Of a stretch of DNA of 64,000 bases, positions 33,609 to 42,586 are shown piece after piece; within the stretch, counting starts at the first letter, position 1, and each line of letters begins with the position of its first letter. The notes under the pieces were generated by a model. It was given only the letters and a program-made list of their open reading frames with translations, made no database searches and was not told where the DNA came from. Made by a program: the position numbers and the translations under genes. The DNA is from Pontiellaceae bacterium B12227 (GTDB lineage Bacteria; Verrucomicrobiota; Kiritimatiellia; Kiritimatiellales; Pontiellaceae). The stretch lies in contig JAROAZ010000012.1 of assembly GCA_029432775.1 (NCBI GenBank), positions 124,001 through 188,000 of the forward strand, in the 5' to 3' direction.

Positions 33609-35510
33609 ATGAAGCGATATCAGAACATCAGGTTGGGGCTGGGGATCAGCATGGCGTCGTTGAGCGCCATCGGATCTATTTACACCAATGACATGGACTA
33701 TGTGCTGGGTGATGTTAAACAGGCGTTCATCCAGGATAAAATTTCCACGGAAGCCCAGTGTGACAATCTGCTGATCGGATTTCAGAAGATGGGGGTGAAT
33801 GGAATTCGCGTGCCGATCTTTGCCGAAGGACTGGACCCGAATAAACCCATGTTCGATTATTTCTTTCAGCAGGCGCTGGATCAGGGGTTTCTGATTTTTG
33901 CCAATCCTGCTCAATCGAGTGGCGGCCACCGAATCGCTAATGGAATTTTAAACGGGACGACTACAAGCGTCTACGATGATCCTGTCGCGACTCAAACGCT
34001 GATCAACCGGATTCAGGATTTTGCGGCCGAATATCCATGTAAGTGGATTAATGCATTTAATGAAGACGGGCAGGCGGGAGCGGCCTGGAGTGCGGATCAG
34101 ATGAACACGATCTATTCCACCCTGCATACGAATCTGAATGGAGCTGAGCAGATCGGGCCGGGCGTGTGGGGGATTCCCGCCAGTATTCAGGTATTAAACA
34201 ATACCGACCTGAGCGACTATATTACCGTGGCGACGACCCATAACCTTGGTTTCCATCATAGCCGTTGGGCCGAGTTTATTGCCGTAGCCGATGCGGCGGA
34301 TCTGCCCGTTTGGGATTCCGAAGTGAACCATTATGATAAGTTCGGTACAGGAACCCGTCTGGAAGCTGCGCTCGCAAATGAGGTGGATGGGCTGGTGCTG
34401 TATAATTCATGGACAGGCATTAGCTTGAGTAATGGATCCGTAAACTCGGGTAACCAGGCGCAGATGGCGTTGTATTTGAAATCAACACCGGGTCTTGTGG
34501 CGAGTTGGACGATGGATGAGGGGGCGGGAACAGCCGTTGCGGATGTTTCAGGGAGTCATTTTGATGGGACTGAAATAAACGCAGTCTGGGTGGGGGGCAT
34601 GAACGGCCATGCGCTTTCGTTTAATGGAAGCAGTTCCCGTGTGAAAATTCCAGCAACAGTATTCGGTACCATCGATGATGAACTTACGATTGCCCTGTGG
34701 GTCTATGGCGGCACGACGCAACCGAGGCAGGATTCTGTTTTTTTTGCCGTCGATTCGTCCGGTACCCGGTTGGTTAATATTCACCTTCCGTGGAGTGATT
34801 CGAAGGTGTATTGGGATGCCGGAAACAGCACCGGCTATGACCGTATTTCTAAAACAGCGACCGCAGATCAGGTTAAAGGTCAATGGAACCACTGGGTCTT
34901 CACGAAGAATGCCGCTACGGGTGTCATGAATATCTATGTGAACGGCGAACTGTTTCAAACCGGTTCGGGTAAAACCCGAAGCATCAGCGGGATCACCCAG
35001 GCCGTTATCGGCGGTCAGGTTGCTGCGCTCGGTTATGATGGAACCCTCGATGAGGTACAGCTGTATAACTTCGCTCTGACAGGCCCGGAAGTGGCGGCAT
35101 TGTATCAAAGCAGTGTGAATCCCTATACCCTATGGGCGGGAACGGCCTTTCACGGTGCCCCGGGCGGGACGGATCAATCGGGTACCGGAAATCCGGATGG
35201 GGATCGGTTTAATAATAAACAGGAATGGGCGCTGGTGACTGATCCGCTGATGGCTGATGAGCCGAGGCTGGAGTCCGGCGTCAGCAATGCAAACTTTACC
35301 GCGATGTATTACCGAAGGGATCCTGCCGAAACGGGGGTTGATGTCTATGCAAGCTGGTCGACTTCGCTTACGAATGAGGTTTGGAGATTAAACGGGGACG
35401 GCATGACCGAAAGTTCCAATGGTTGGAGCAATGCTGTGGAAACCGTATCGGTGATGCTTCCGCTGGAGCACACCAATGGTTTCATTCGCATCCAAGCGGA
35501 AGAGCAGTAG
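33609..35510 (+). CDS. Clan GH-A-like glycosidase with LamG domain
   Basis: A 633-residue protein. Residues 30-290 look like a (beta/alpha)8 barrel: GVNGIRVPIFAEG, then NAFNED with possible acid/base Glu152, and VWDSEVNHYD with possible nucleophile Glu238. A LamG-like concanavalin domain follows (LVASWTMDEGAG to ALGYDGTLDEVQLYN, about 295-500). It ends with the shared C-terminal module (GNPDGDRFNNKQEWALVTDP). Family assignment is open; an endo-acting enzyme on galactans or related polymers is one guess. No clear signal peptide is seen beyond a short hydrophobic stretch (LGLGISMASLSAIGS), which is weak. GGAG sits 6 bases before ATG. Confidence 0.65.
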   Translation: MKRYQNIRLGLGISMASLSAIGSIYTNDMDYVLGDVKQAFIQDKISTEAQCDNLLIGFQKMGVNGIRVPIFAEGLDPNKPMFDYFFQQALDQGFLIFANPAQSSGGHRIANGILNGTTTSVYDDPVATQTLINRIQDFAAEYPCKWINAFNEDGQAGAAWSADQMNTIYSTLHTNLNGAEQIGPGVWGIPASIQVLNNTDLSDYITVATTHNLGFHHSRWAEFIAVADAADLPVWDSEVNHYDKFGTGTRLEAALANEVDGLVLYNSWTGISLSNGSVNSGNQAQMALYLKSTPGLVASWTMDEGAGTAVADVSGSHFDGTEINAVWVGGMNGHALSFNGSSSRVKIPATVFGTIDDELTIALWVYGGTTQPRQDSVFFAVDSSGTRLVNIHLPWSDSKVYWDAGNSTGYDRISKTATADQVKGQWNHWVFTKNAATGVMNIYVNGELFQTGSGKTRSISGITQAVIGGQVAALGYDGTLDEVQLYNFALTGPEVAALYQSSVNPYTLWAGTAFHGAPGGTDQSGTGNPDGDRFNNKQEWALVTDPLMADEPRLESGVSNANFTAMYYRRDPAETGVDVYASWSTSLTNEVWRLNGDGMTESSNGWSNAVETVSVMLPLEHTNGFIRIQAEEQ

Positions 35511-35553
35511 GGAACGGTTCTTCAGTACCGGATCTATGGAGAGGAAATAAATA

Positions 35554-38500
35554 ATGATTTTAGACCGAATTTTATCTTGCACGATTGGCGCTCTGCTCGT
35601 TTCCGGATTCGGTGCTTCATATGCCGGGGAATGGCTGTGGACGGGGGCGGATGATGGAACAGCATTTAATAACCCGTTGAATTGGGATGCGGCTCCCGCG
35701 ACATTTCCCCAACCTGCAACCAATGATCTCAGGATAGCCGGAGGATCACCCGTTGCTGTTTCAACGATCTATCTGGGCGCGCAGCGTCTGCGTGTTTCTT
35801 CGGGCTTGCTCGCGGCCGCCGCGATTTCGGCCGACGGCGACGCGACCGACCGCCGTGCCGGACTCATTCTCGAAGGCGGCTCGGTCGAAGCGGGTTATCT
35901 CGAAGATGTGATGTGCGGCCTCGAAGGCGATGCATCCCTGACCTTGTCCGATACCAATGCTCCGTTGCGTGATGCGTGGCTCGATCTCGGGTCGCTGGAA
36001 TGTACCGTGGTTTTCCAGGGTTTGGAACCCGATGCCGTGGAGGATCTTGCCGGTCTTCGTATTTCTGTTTTCGGAATTCAGCCGGTCCGGAATAAAAACT
36101 ATCGCTTGATTGACCTCGGAAGTGACACCCGCCTGGAACCCTATTTCTATGAATGGACGGGCAATGGCGACGGTGTTTCGCTCTACAAGGGGAACAATTG
36201 GGATACCGATCCCGATACGGCCGGCACGCAATCGGCGGCGGATTGGGGCAGCACGAAAAAGGTTCCGGCCGGTCTCTATATTCCTTCCGGCAATGTGGGC
36301 GGTGGCGGATTTGGGGTCAGCCTGAACCTTTATCAATTCCACATCGTCATGACCGGCGGAAAAATGAAAGGGCAGGGCGGCGGCGGAATCAAGGGCGGCG
36401 TCAATGCCCGCAACGACCGGAATCCGTTCCATCTTTCCGGCGGCACACTGGAGGTCGATTGGCTGCGCCAGATGGAGCTGCACATGAGCGGCACCGGCAG
36501 GGCCGTCCTGCGCAGTGCCTCCGAGGCGCTGGATAATGCGGTGGTCACGATGAAGGGCGCCGGGGTTTCAATTGAATTTACACAGGCCACGTTCAGTCAG
36601 GTCCGGGACAATTATCTACCCATGATCGCTGCCGATGGGCCTCTTGCGGTTTCGCCCACGAATGGCGGTTTTATGGTGAACGTGCATCGTGATGCGAATA
36701 CCAACGGCATGGATGATGTCTGGGAAAACAACTGGGCCGGCACTGAGGATGGCGACGGCCTTAACCTGTTGGGTGAATACCTGGTCGGCAGCGATCCTTC
36801 CAATCCGGACACCGACGGGGATACCCTGCTGGATGGGGTGGATCCCGATCCGCTCAAAGCGGATGCCGATGGAGACGGGCTGTCCGACCCCGACGAGCTG
36901 GCGGCCGGCACCGATCCGCTCAATCCGAATTCCGACGGCGACCGTTTTCTCGACGGCGGCGAAGTGCTGCGCGGGACTGACCCGCTCGATCCGGCCAGTC
37001 AGCCAACCGCACCCAATATTATTCTGGTGATGGCCGACGATGCCGGATGGGGCGAACTCGGGTGCTACGGCAACGCGGTGGTACAGACGCCGGTGCTCGA
37101 TCAGATGGCGACAGAGGGACTTCGTTTTACGGACTTTTATGCCAGCGGTTGCGTCTGTGCGCCGACCCGGTATTCGATTTTGATGGGACAGCATACCGGA
37201 AGAGCCGCGCTGCGCTCCTGGAATGTGCGGCTGCGTCCCGGCGATCAGACGCTGGCCACCATGCTGCGCGATGCAGGATACAACGCCGGCGTATTCGGAA
37301 AATGGGGCGTGGGCGATGCCGGCAACGGGGGCATGCCGACGCAGAACGGTTTCCACCGTTTCTTCGGGATCGTCGATCATCAGGAAGGGCATCGCCACTA
37401 CCTGCGCTACATGTGGCGGGACCTGGATCCCGTTTTCTACAATCCCGTAACGGCATGGAAACACTGTGAGGCGCCGCTCGATTTTCCAGGGGCTGGAAAT
37501 TCCGGCATCATGAACGGCGACCTGGAAGCGAACCGCGGAAATATCCATTCACACGAGCTTATTACACAGGAACTGTTCGGTTTTATTCAGGAGCATACCA
37601 ATGAGGCGTTTTTCGCCTATTGGAATCCGATCCACCCGCATGGGCCGATTCAGGCGAGCGCCCATCCGGATGACCTCGTGGATGCGGACGGCATTCTGGC
37701 CGATACTGCCGACCGGAGCATGGTGGATGCATACTACTCCGGCTCCGGCCTGTCCGATAACCAGTTGGGCCGTGTATCGCAAACCACCGCCATCGATCAC
37801 GATATGGGGCGTTTGAAAACCATGCTCAACGAGTTGGGGATCGCTGATAATACCATCATCCTGTTTACGTCTGATAACGGAGCGGATGCGCAGTGGGCGG
37901 ATGATCCATCGATGATGCTGGTAGGGGACTTGACCGGCAATAAATGGATTCTGCACGAGGGTGGTATCCGTGTTCCGCTGATTGCCTGGGCACCGTCGCT
38001 GTTCCCGGCCAATGAAACCATCGACCATCCGGTGGCAATGGACGATCTCTGGCCTACGTTGGCGGAACTGTGCGGCGGTTCCAACCATCGCGGGCTGACG
38101 GGGCATTCGTTTGCGCCGTTGTTAACCGGCGGCGCTGCGGCACCGCTGGAACCCTGGCCGCTCTATTGGGAATGGGCGAACGGATCCTTCTGGGAGCGCG
38201 CACTGCGCTATGGCGACTGGAAACTGCGACGGCTGCGCTCGAAGTCGGGCGCAACCGATACCTATGAACTCTATAATCTGGCCACGAACCGGCAGGAAAC
38301 CGTCAATCTGCTTTCGAGTGAACCGGAAAAGTTTGCGCAGCTCGCGAGCCTGATGGACGACCCGTACTACCATGATGTCGGCTTTGAAAATTTCCGGGCA
38401 ACAGACGAAACGGCATCTGCCGATGGCGACCAAACCCTCGCAAAGGGATCTATTGGATTCATTCTGGACGCGGGCATGACGGCCTGGACGCCTTTGGGTG

Positions 38501-39108
38501 TGGCGCAGTCCAATGCCATGGGCATTACCGTTCGGTTGAAACTGGATGCCGGCGAGCAGGGCAGTTTTTCCTTAACGGATGAAAGCGCGACGGTTTTTCT
38601 GATGCTTGAAATCGATGAGGCCGCAGGAAGCTTTCAGTTGAATGGCGCCTCCGGTGCGCTGCCGGCCGCAGATGCCGACGGGGCCTGGACCGTGACGTTG
38701 ATTTGGGATCCGGCAGGGCTGTGTGCTGCGGAGATCGGAGGGGCCGTCGTTCAGGTCGCAGCCCCGTCCGGCTTGTCGGCTATTCAGCAAACCCGCTGCC
38801 GGTCAGCTGTCGGAACGGTTGAGTTTGGTAACTTTCGTCTGCACGGGGTCGGCTCGCATATGGCTTCAGCCCGACTGGAAGTCGATCCGGGGGGTGGAAG
38901 TATGCGGTTGGTTCAGGTGCGCCGATCCGGTGCGGAGCAGAGCTGGATCTACGAGGAAACCGATCACCTGACGAATGATTGGATCAATGCGACCGTGCTG
39001 CGTGACTCCGTTCTGCCCGGCTATGGCGGATGGGAAAAGGTGGAAGCCGGCCTTTTGCAGGAAAACCCGTTGCCAAAACAGCACTTCTACCGCACTCTGC
39101 CCGAATAG
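35554..39108 (+). CDS. Multidomain secreted sulfatase with calcium-type repeats
   Basis: An 1184-residue fusion. A signal peptide (to about Ala24) is followed by a beta-rich N-terminal region of about 350 residues that begins GEWLWTGADDGTAFNNPLNWD. Next come DxDxDG repeats resembling thrombospondin type 3 or EF-hand loops (NPDTDGDTLLDGVD, DADGDGLSDPDE, NPNSDGDRFLDGGE; about 410-475). The sulfatase domain follows (MADDAGWGELGCYG, CVCAPTRYSILMG with Cys535, GKWGVGD, TSDNGAD). A LamG-like region and a C-terminal module close the protein. The repeats probably bind calcium and act as a rigid linker. It is the only sulfatase here built this way. GAGAGGAAA precedes the ATG. Confidence 0.93.
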   Translation: MILDRILSCTIGALLVSGFGASYAGEWLWTGADDGTAFNNPLNWDAAPATFPQPATNDLRIAGGSPVAVSTIYLGAQRLRVSSGLLAAAAISADGDATDRRAGLILEGGSVEAGYLEDVMCGLEGDASLTLSDTNAPLRDAWLDLGSLECTVVFQGLEPDAVEDLAGLRISVFGIQPVRNKNYRLIDLGSDTRLEPYFYEWTGNGDGVSLYKGNNWDTDPDTAGTQSAADWGSTKKVPAGLYIPSGNVGGGGFGVSLNLYQFHIVMTGGKMKGQGGGGIKGGVNARNDRNPFHLSGGTLEVDWLRQMELHMSGTGRAVLRSASEALDNAVVTMKGAGVSIEFTQATFSQVRDNYLPMIAADGPLAVSPTNGGFMVNVHRDANTNGMDDVWENNWAGTEDGDGLNLLGEYLVGSDPSNPDTDGDTLLDGVDPDPLKADADGDGLSDPDELAAGTDPLNPNSDGDRFLDGGEVLRGTDPLDPASQPTAPNIILVMADDAGWGELGCYGNAVVQTPVLDQMATEGLRFTDFYASGCVCAPTRYSILMGQHTGRAALRSWNVRLRPGDQTLATMLRDAGYNAGVFGKWGVGDAGNGGMPTQNGFHRFFGIVDHQEGHRHYLRYMWRDLDPVFYNPVTAWKHCEAPLDFPGAGNSGIMNGDLEANRGNIHSHELITQELFGFIQEHTNEAFFAYWNPIHPHGPIQASAHPDDLVDADGILADTADRSMVDAYYSGSGLSDNQLGRVSQTTAIDHDMGRLKTMLNELGIADNTIILFTSDNGADAQWADDPSMMLVGDLTGNKWILHEGGIRVPLIAWAPSLFPANETIDHPVAMDDLWPTLAELCGGSNHRGLTGHSFAPLLTGGAAAPLEPWPLYWEWANGSFWERALRYGDWKLRRLRSKSGATDTYELYNLATNRQETVNLLSSEPEKFAQLASLMDDPYYHDVGFENFRATDETASADGDQTLAKGSIGFILDAGMTAWTPLGVAQSNAMGITVRLKLDAGEQGSFSLTDESATVFLMLEIDEAAGSFQLNGASGALPAADADGAWTVTLIWDPAGLCAAEIGGAVVQVAAPSGLSAIQQTRCRSAVGTVEFGNFRLHGVGSHMASARLEVDPGGGSMRLVQVRRSGAEQSWIYEETDHLTNDWINATVLRDSVLPGYGGWEKVEAGLLQENPLPKQHFYRTLPE

Positions 39109-39181
39109 TATCCCTCCCAACCTTAAGAAAAAGTTCCCATCTCCGCGTCACCGATGGGGTGGGGCAGGCGTTAAGGAATAT

Positions 39182-42100
39182 ATGAGAAAATACCTGTTAT
39201 TTGTTATGTTTTTGGCTTCATCCGTCGTTGTTCAGGCCGTCACGACGGGTGATGTGGTGGTTTCGCCAGAAAACAAAGGCGTATTCGTTGATAAGTTTTT
39301 TTATGATGCAAAGATTCATAACAATCCGAATTTAAGCAATTCCAAGCTGGATGACCTGTTTGTCACCGACGGCTTCAACGGCGTCCGCACCCCGGTCTGG
39401 GGCAATATCAACCAGCCCGCCCACCCGACCAACGGGGTGGTAGTCGGTTCCTATTACACGGGCCATGTGAACCTGATTCTCGGCGCCAAGGCGCGTAATC
39501 CCGATCTGATCGTTTTTGCCAGTAAGAAGCTGAACGGTGATGACTCTTTTCCTGATTGGACCAAAGATGCGAACGGGGTGATTCCGGATCAGTATGCCAT
39601 TCTGCTGGCGGACTATATTGAATACATGGCGACGCAGGGCATTGAGATTGATGTACTCGGCATCGACAATGAACGGAAGTACAATGAGGGTAATATTCTT
39701 CCTGACCGCCACAAAGATATTGTCGATGAACTCATACTGCTTTCTGTTTCGCGGGGTTTCCCGATGCCGCAGATTATCGGCCACGAGGATTTTGATCCGG
39801 ATCGCAATAACTGGATGGCCAATTTTATGAATGGCGACCGGGAGGACTATCTCGATATCTTCGGAACGCATTATTATGCGAGGTGGCGTCCGTTGGTGAA
39901 ATTGCAATCCGATCTGGCCTGGGCGGGTAATCGCGAAAAATGGCATACCGAGCTGCATTGGGATCAGAAAGACGAAGACGACATGGTGGAGGCGGAGCAA
40001 TCGGTCTGCGCCATGTGGGACTGCACGGATAACGATATGAACGGTTTGATGTGGTGGAGTTATTCTCGCTCCGGCTTTCGCGGCAGTATTATGAAGGATT
40101 TCTCGGTGCCGCTCATCGGGGCGTACGATCTGGCAACGGATGATGTGGATGGGCCCGATACAACCACGCTGGGCAAGCTGCAGACCCGGGCGTTCCTCCA
40201 GGGGAATCAACTGACCGTGTTTGCGTTAAACGTCAACGATACCGTCAGCTATCCGGATCAGGTGTTCCGGGTTGACAGTGGCCGAATCATAGGAGATGTG
40301 TCGGTGCTGCAGTGGACGAGCACAAACGATACCGCCGGCACCGCGTACACGGTGTCGTCAACCGGCCCGCAGACTTTCGAATTTACGTTGCCGGCGCGCT
40401 CCATCAGCCGGTTTTCTGTCACCTTTGCCCCCGACGCTCTGTTTTCGCATTATCCGTTCGAGGGCAATGCGGACGATGCCTCGCCGAATGCGCTGCACGG
40501 CACCGAAACCGGTCCGGTGACCTATCCGGCCGGACGGGAAGGTTTTGCGGCAACGGGCGGGATTGAGGTTCCTTTTAATTCATTCGATGATCTGCTCACA
40601 ACCTTCTGGGTGAAAACCGATGCTTCCGCCGGTTCCTTGATCACGGGCGATGAGCTTGCCGTTGGGCTGGTTGGCTCAAACGCACTTTTTTCGGTCGGCA
40701 CCAATCTGATCACTTCCTTTAAACCCCTCAACGATGGACGCTGGCACCACATCGCCGCCGAACGTACGATGGCCGCGGGTGAAATGCGCCTCTATGTCGA
40801 TGGCCGGCTTGAAGCATACGGAACCGATGCGGATGCAACGTTGTCCGAAACCAATCTGATGCTGGGAGGAATCGATGGACAGCTGGATGAGGTCCGTTTC
40901 TTTGGCCGGGCATTGCAAAGCAACGATATTTACAATCTGCGTGCGCCTTCTGTTCTGCTGGGAGTCGGCGGCACAGCCGAGGAACGCGGGCCGGTGGAAA
41001 GCTTCGTTTCCATAACGCACTGCGGGGCGGGGTCCGACTATCCCTACATTGATCTGGTCGAAAACGACGGCACCTGGCTGCCCGGCTATAACGGGACGCA
41101 AAACCGCACTATGAGCACGGCGACGGCTTCCGATCCCGTATTACTTCCAAAGGCTGGAAGTCAGTATTTCAAGGCGACCACCGGAAGCTGGTGGCGCGGT
41201 ATGAACAAGCCGAAGCTTGATAATCTGCTGGTTGAGGCAGGCTCCTATTCGGTTAGTTTCTATGCCGGGGATGCCGATGCCAACGTGCTGTTCTATTCGG
41301 CGGCTAATACAAATCTTCCCGTATCAGGCAATCACATCGGTCTGACGGCCACCGATCCGAACAGCCCGGTGCTGCCCGATATGAATGCCACCGTTCAGAC
41401 GTTGCTGCACTATCTGGATCCCGCGGTGGGCATTTCATTTGATGTAGCCGCTGTGCCCGGTGACGGGCAGTGGGTTCAGTGGACCATCGATTACACGGTG
41501 CCGACGAATTCTCCAATGATTGGAAGGCAACTCGGCTTCCTTTTTCGAAAACCGTCGGGCAACTCGCCGCAGACCACCGCCGCCTTTGACGGCCCGCTTA
41601 TGATCGACTTTGTCCCTGCCGAAGCCGGCGGCGATCCATCGCCGGCCATCGGCTACGATCTGGCCGGAAGTACTGCCACACCGACCGACGACTACCATGC
41701 ACTGCCTGCTCTGTTGACAACCGGTACGAACAGCATTGTTCCGGTCGTCGATCTCGTGGAGGAAGGGTTGGAGCAGATCGTGATATCGCTGGATGCATCG
41801 ACCAACTATTATATTTCCGGCTCCGGCAGTGAAAACATCCTGATCGTCGATCATCCCATGGACGCATGGCGCGCAACGGAGTTCGGCACGAATGCAACCA
41901 ACCCGGCCATTGCCGGGGATACCGCCAATCCGGATGGCGATACACTGAGTAACGAGCTGGAATGGACGTTGGTCACCGACCCATGGGTAGTGGATGTGCC
42001 GGCAATGAATCCGACGATTAACGAGCCCTATTTCATTGTCAGCTATGACCTCCGAACCAATAGTCTTTACGGAGTGGGTGTGAGCTGGAGTGATACGCTA

Positions 42101-42232
42101 AGCGATCCTGATTGGCGAACGGATGACGTGACTCTGACGAAAATCGGTCAGGTCGATGACGTTGAAACCTGGGCTGCGCTGCTGTCTCTGGATGAAACCA
42201 ACAAGTTTGTCCGGGTGGGGATAGAGCAGTAA
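39182..42232 (+). CDS. Large secreted clan GH-A-like glycosidase with LamG and C-terminal module
   Basis: A 1016-residue protein. The frame is open from 38975, but the ATG at 39182 has AAGGA upstream and a clean signal peptide (MRKYLLFVMFLASSVVVQA). Residues 20-340 are a GH30-like barrel with DVLGIDNERKYNEGN (possible acid/base Glu164) and KWHTELHWDQ (possible nucleophile Glu257). A small beta domain ends in RSISRFSVTF. LamG-like (about 420-580) and further beta domains follow, then the shared module (NPDGDTLSNELEWTLVTDP). The compact protein at 42587 is a homologue of the catalytic part only. Substrate is unknown; endo-activity is likely given the size and binding domains. Confidence 0.78.
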   Translation: MRKYLLFVMFLASSVVVQAVTTGDVVVSPENKGVFVDKFFYDAKIHNNPNLSNSKLDDLFVTDGFNGVRTPVWGNINQPAHPTNGVVVGSYYTGHVNLILGAKARNPDLIVFASKKLNGDDSFPDWTKDANGVIPDQYAILLADYIEYMATQGIEIDVLGIDNERKYNEGNILPDRHKDIVDELILLSVSRGFPMPQIIGHEDFDPDRNNWMANFMNGDREDYLDIFGTHYYARWRPLVKLQSDLAWAGNREKWHTELHWDQKDEDDMVEAEQSVCAMWDCTDNDMNGLMWWSYSRSGFRGSIMKDFSVPLIGAYDLATDDVDGPDTTTLGKLQTRAFLQGNQLTVFALNVNDTVSYPDQVFRVDSGRIIGDVSVLQWTSTNDTAGTAYTVSSTGPQTFEFTLPARSISRFSVTFAPDALFSHYPFEGNADDASPNALHGTETGPVTYPAGREGFAATGGIEVPFNSFDDLLTTFWVKTDASAGSLITGDELAVGLVGSNALFSVGTNLITSFKPLNDGRWHHIAAERTMAAGEMRLYVDGRLEAYGTDADATLSETNLMLGGIDGQLDEVRFFGRALQSNDIYNLRAPSVLLGVGGTAEERGPVESFVSITHCGAGSDYPYIDLVENDGTWLPGYNGTQNRTMSTATASDPVLLPKAGSQYFKATTGSWWRGMNKPKLDNLLVEAGSYSVSFYAGDADANVLFYSAANTNLPVSGNHIGLTATDPNSPVLPDMNATVQTLLHYLDPAVGISFDVAAVPGDGQWVQWTIDYTVPTNSPMIGRQLGFLFRKPSGNSPQTTAAFDGPLMIDFVPAEAGGDPSPAIGYDLAGSTATPTDDYHALPALLTTGTNSIVPVVDLVEEGLEQIVISLDASTNYYISGSGSENILIVDHPMDAWRATEFGTNATNPAIAGDTANPDGDTLSNELEWTLVTDPWVVDVPAMNPTINEPYFIVSYDLRTNSLYGVGVSWSDTLSDPDWRTDDVTLTKIGQVDDVETWAALLSLDETNKFVRVGIEQ

Positions 42233-42586
42233 AATTTCCGGAATGATGCGTGTTTTGGTGCTGGCCCCTTTTCGGGGGGGCTGTCAGATGCGATGGTCAT
42301 GTTCCATTGATAATGGGCGTTCAGCGCTATCCTTACCCTGTTTTAAGTCGATGAATGCATTCTGTGCCTGGGCGGAAAAGCGGCGGTTGCGGAGAATGGA
42401 ATATAACACCATTTTTATGTCCCTTTTCCTCGCCGGGCAGAGTTTAAGAGGGTAGGCAGGATTGAGGAAGCTACTCGGATTTGAAACGACCATCTCTCAT
42501 TCCGGCCCGGATGACTTATTGAATGTGCTCCTGCCTATATACAGATAGGCCGGAAGGCTGTTTTTGGTATGCTTGGCGGGATGAAT
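42233..42586. other. 354-base gap between the two GH-A-like genes
   Basis: No gene is recognised; short frames on both strands lack protein character. There is an imperfect GGCCCC/GGGGGGC hairpin near 42263 that could terminate transcription, and the hairpin at 42533. A fresh promoter for the 42587 gene may lie here. Confidence 0.5.
42533..42550. promoter_or_regulatory. Small palindrome upstream of GH-A-like gene
   Basis: GCCTAT and ATAGGC flank a 6-base loop 37 bases before the ATG at 42587. Its CTATATACA core also occurs just upstream of the 30577 gene, so a shared regulatory element is possible. Confidence 0.3.

Noticed and set aside
42243..42493. Short frames on both strands in the gap before the compact GH-A-like gene
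   Set aside because: Both are about 70 codons long and resemble no family with confidence; a fleeting likeness to a regulator end was not convincing.
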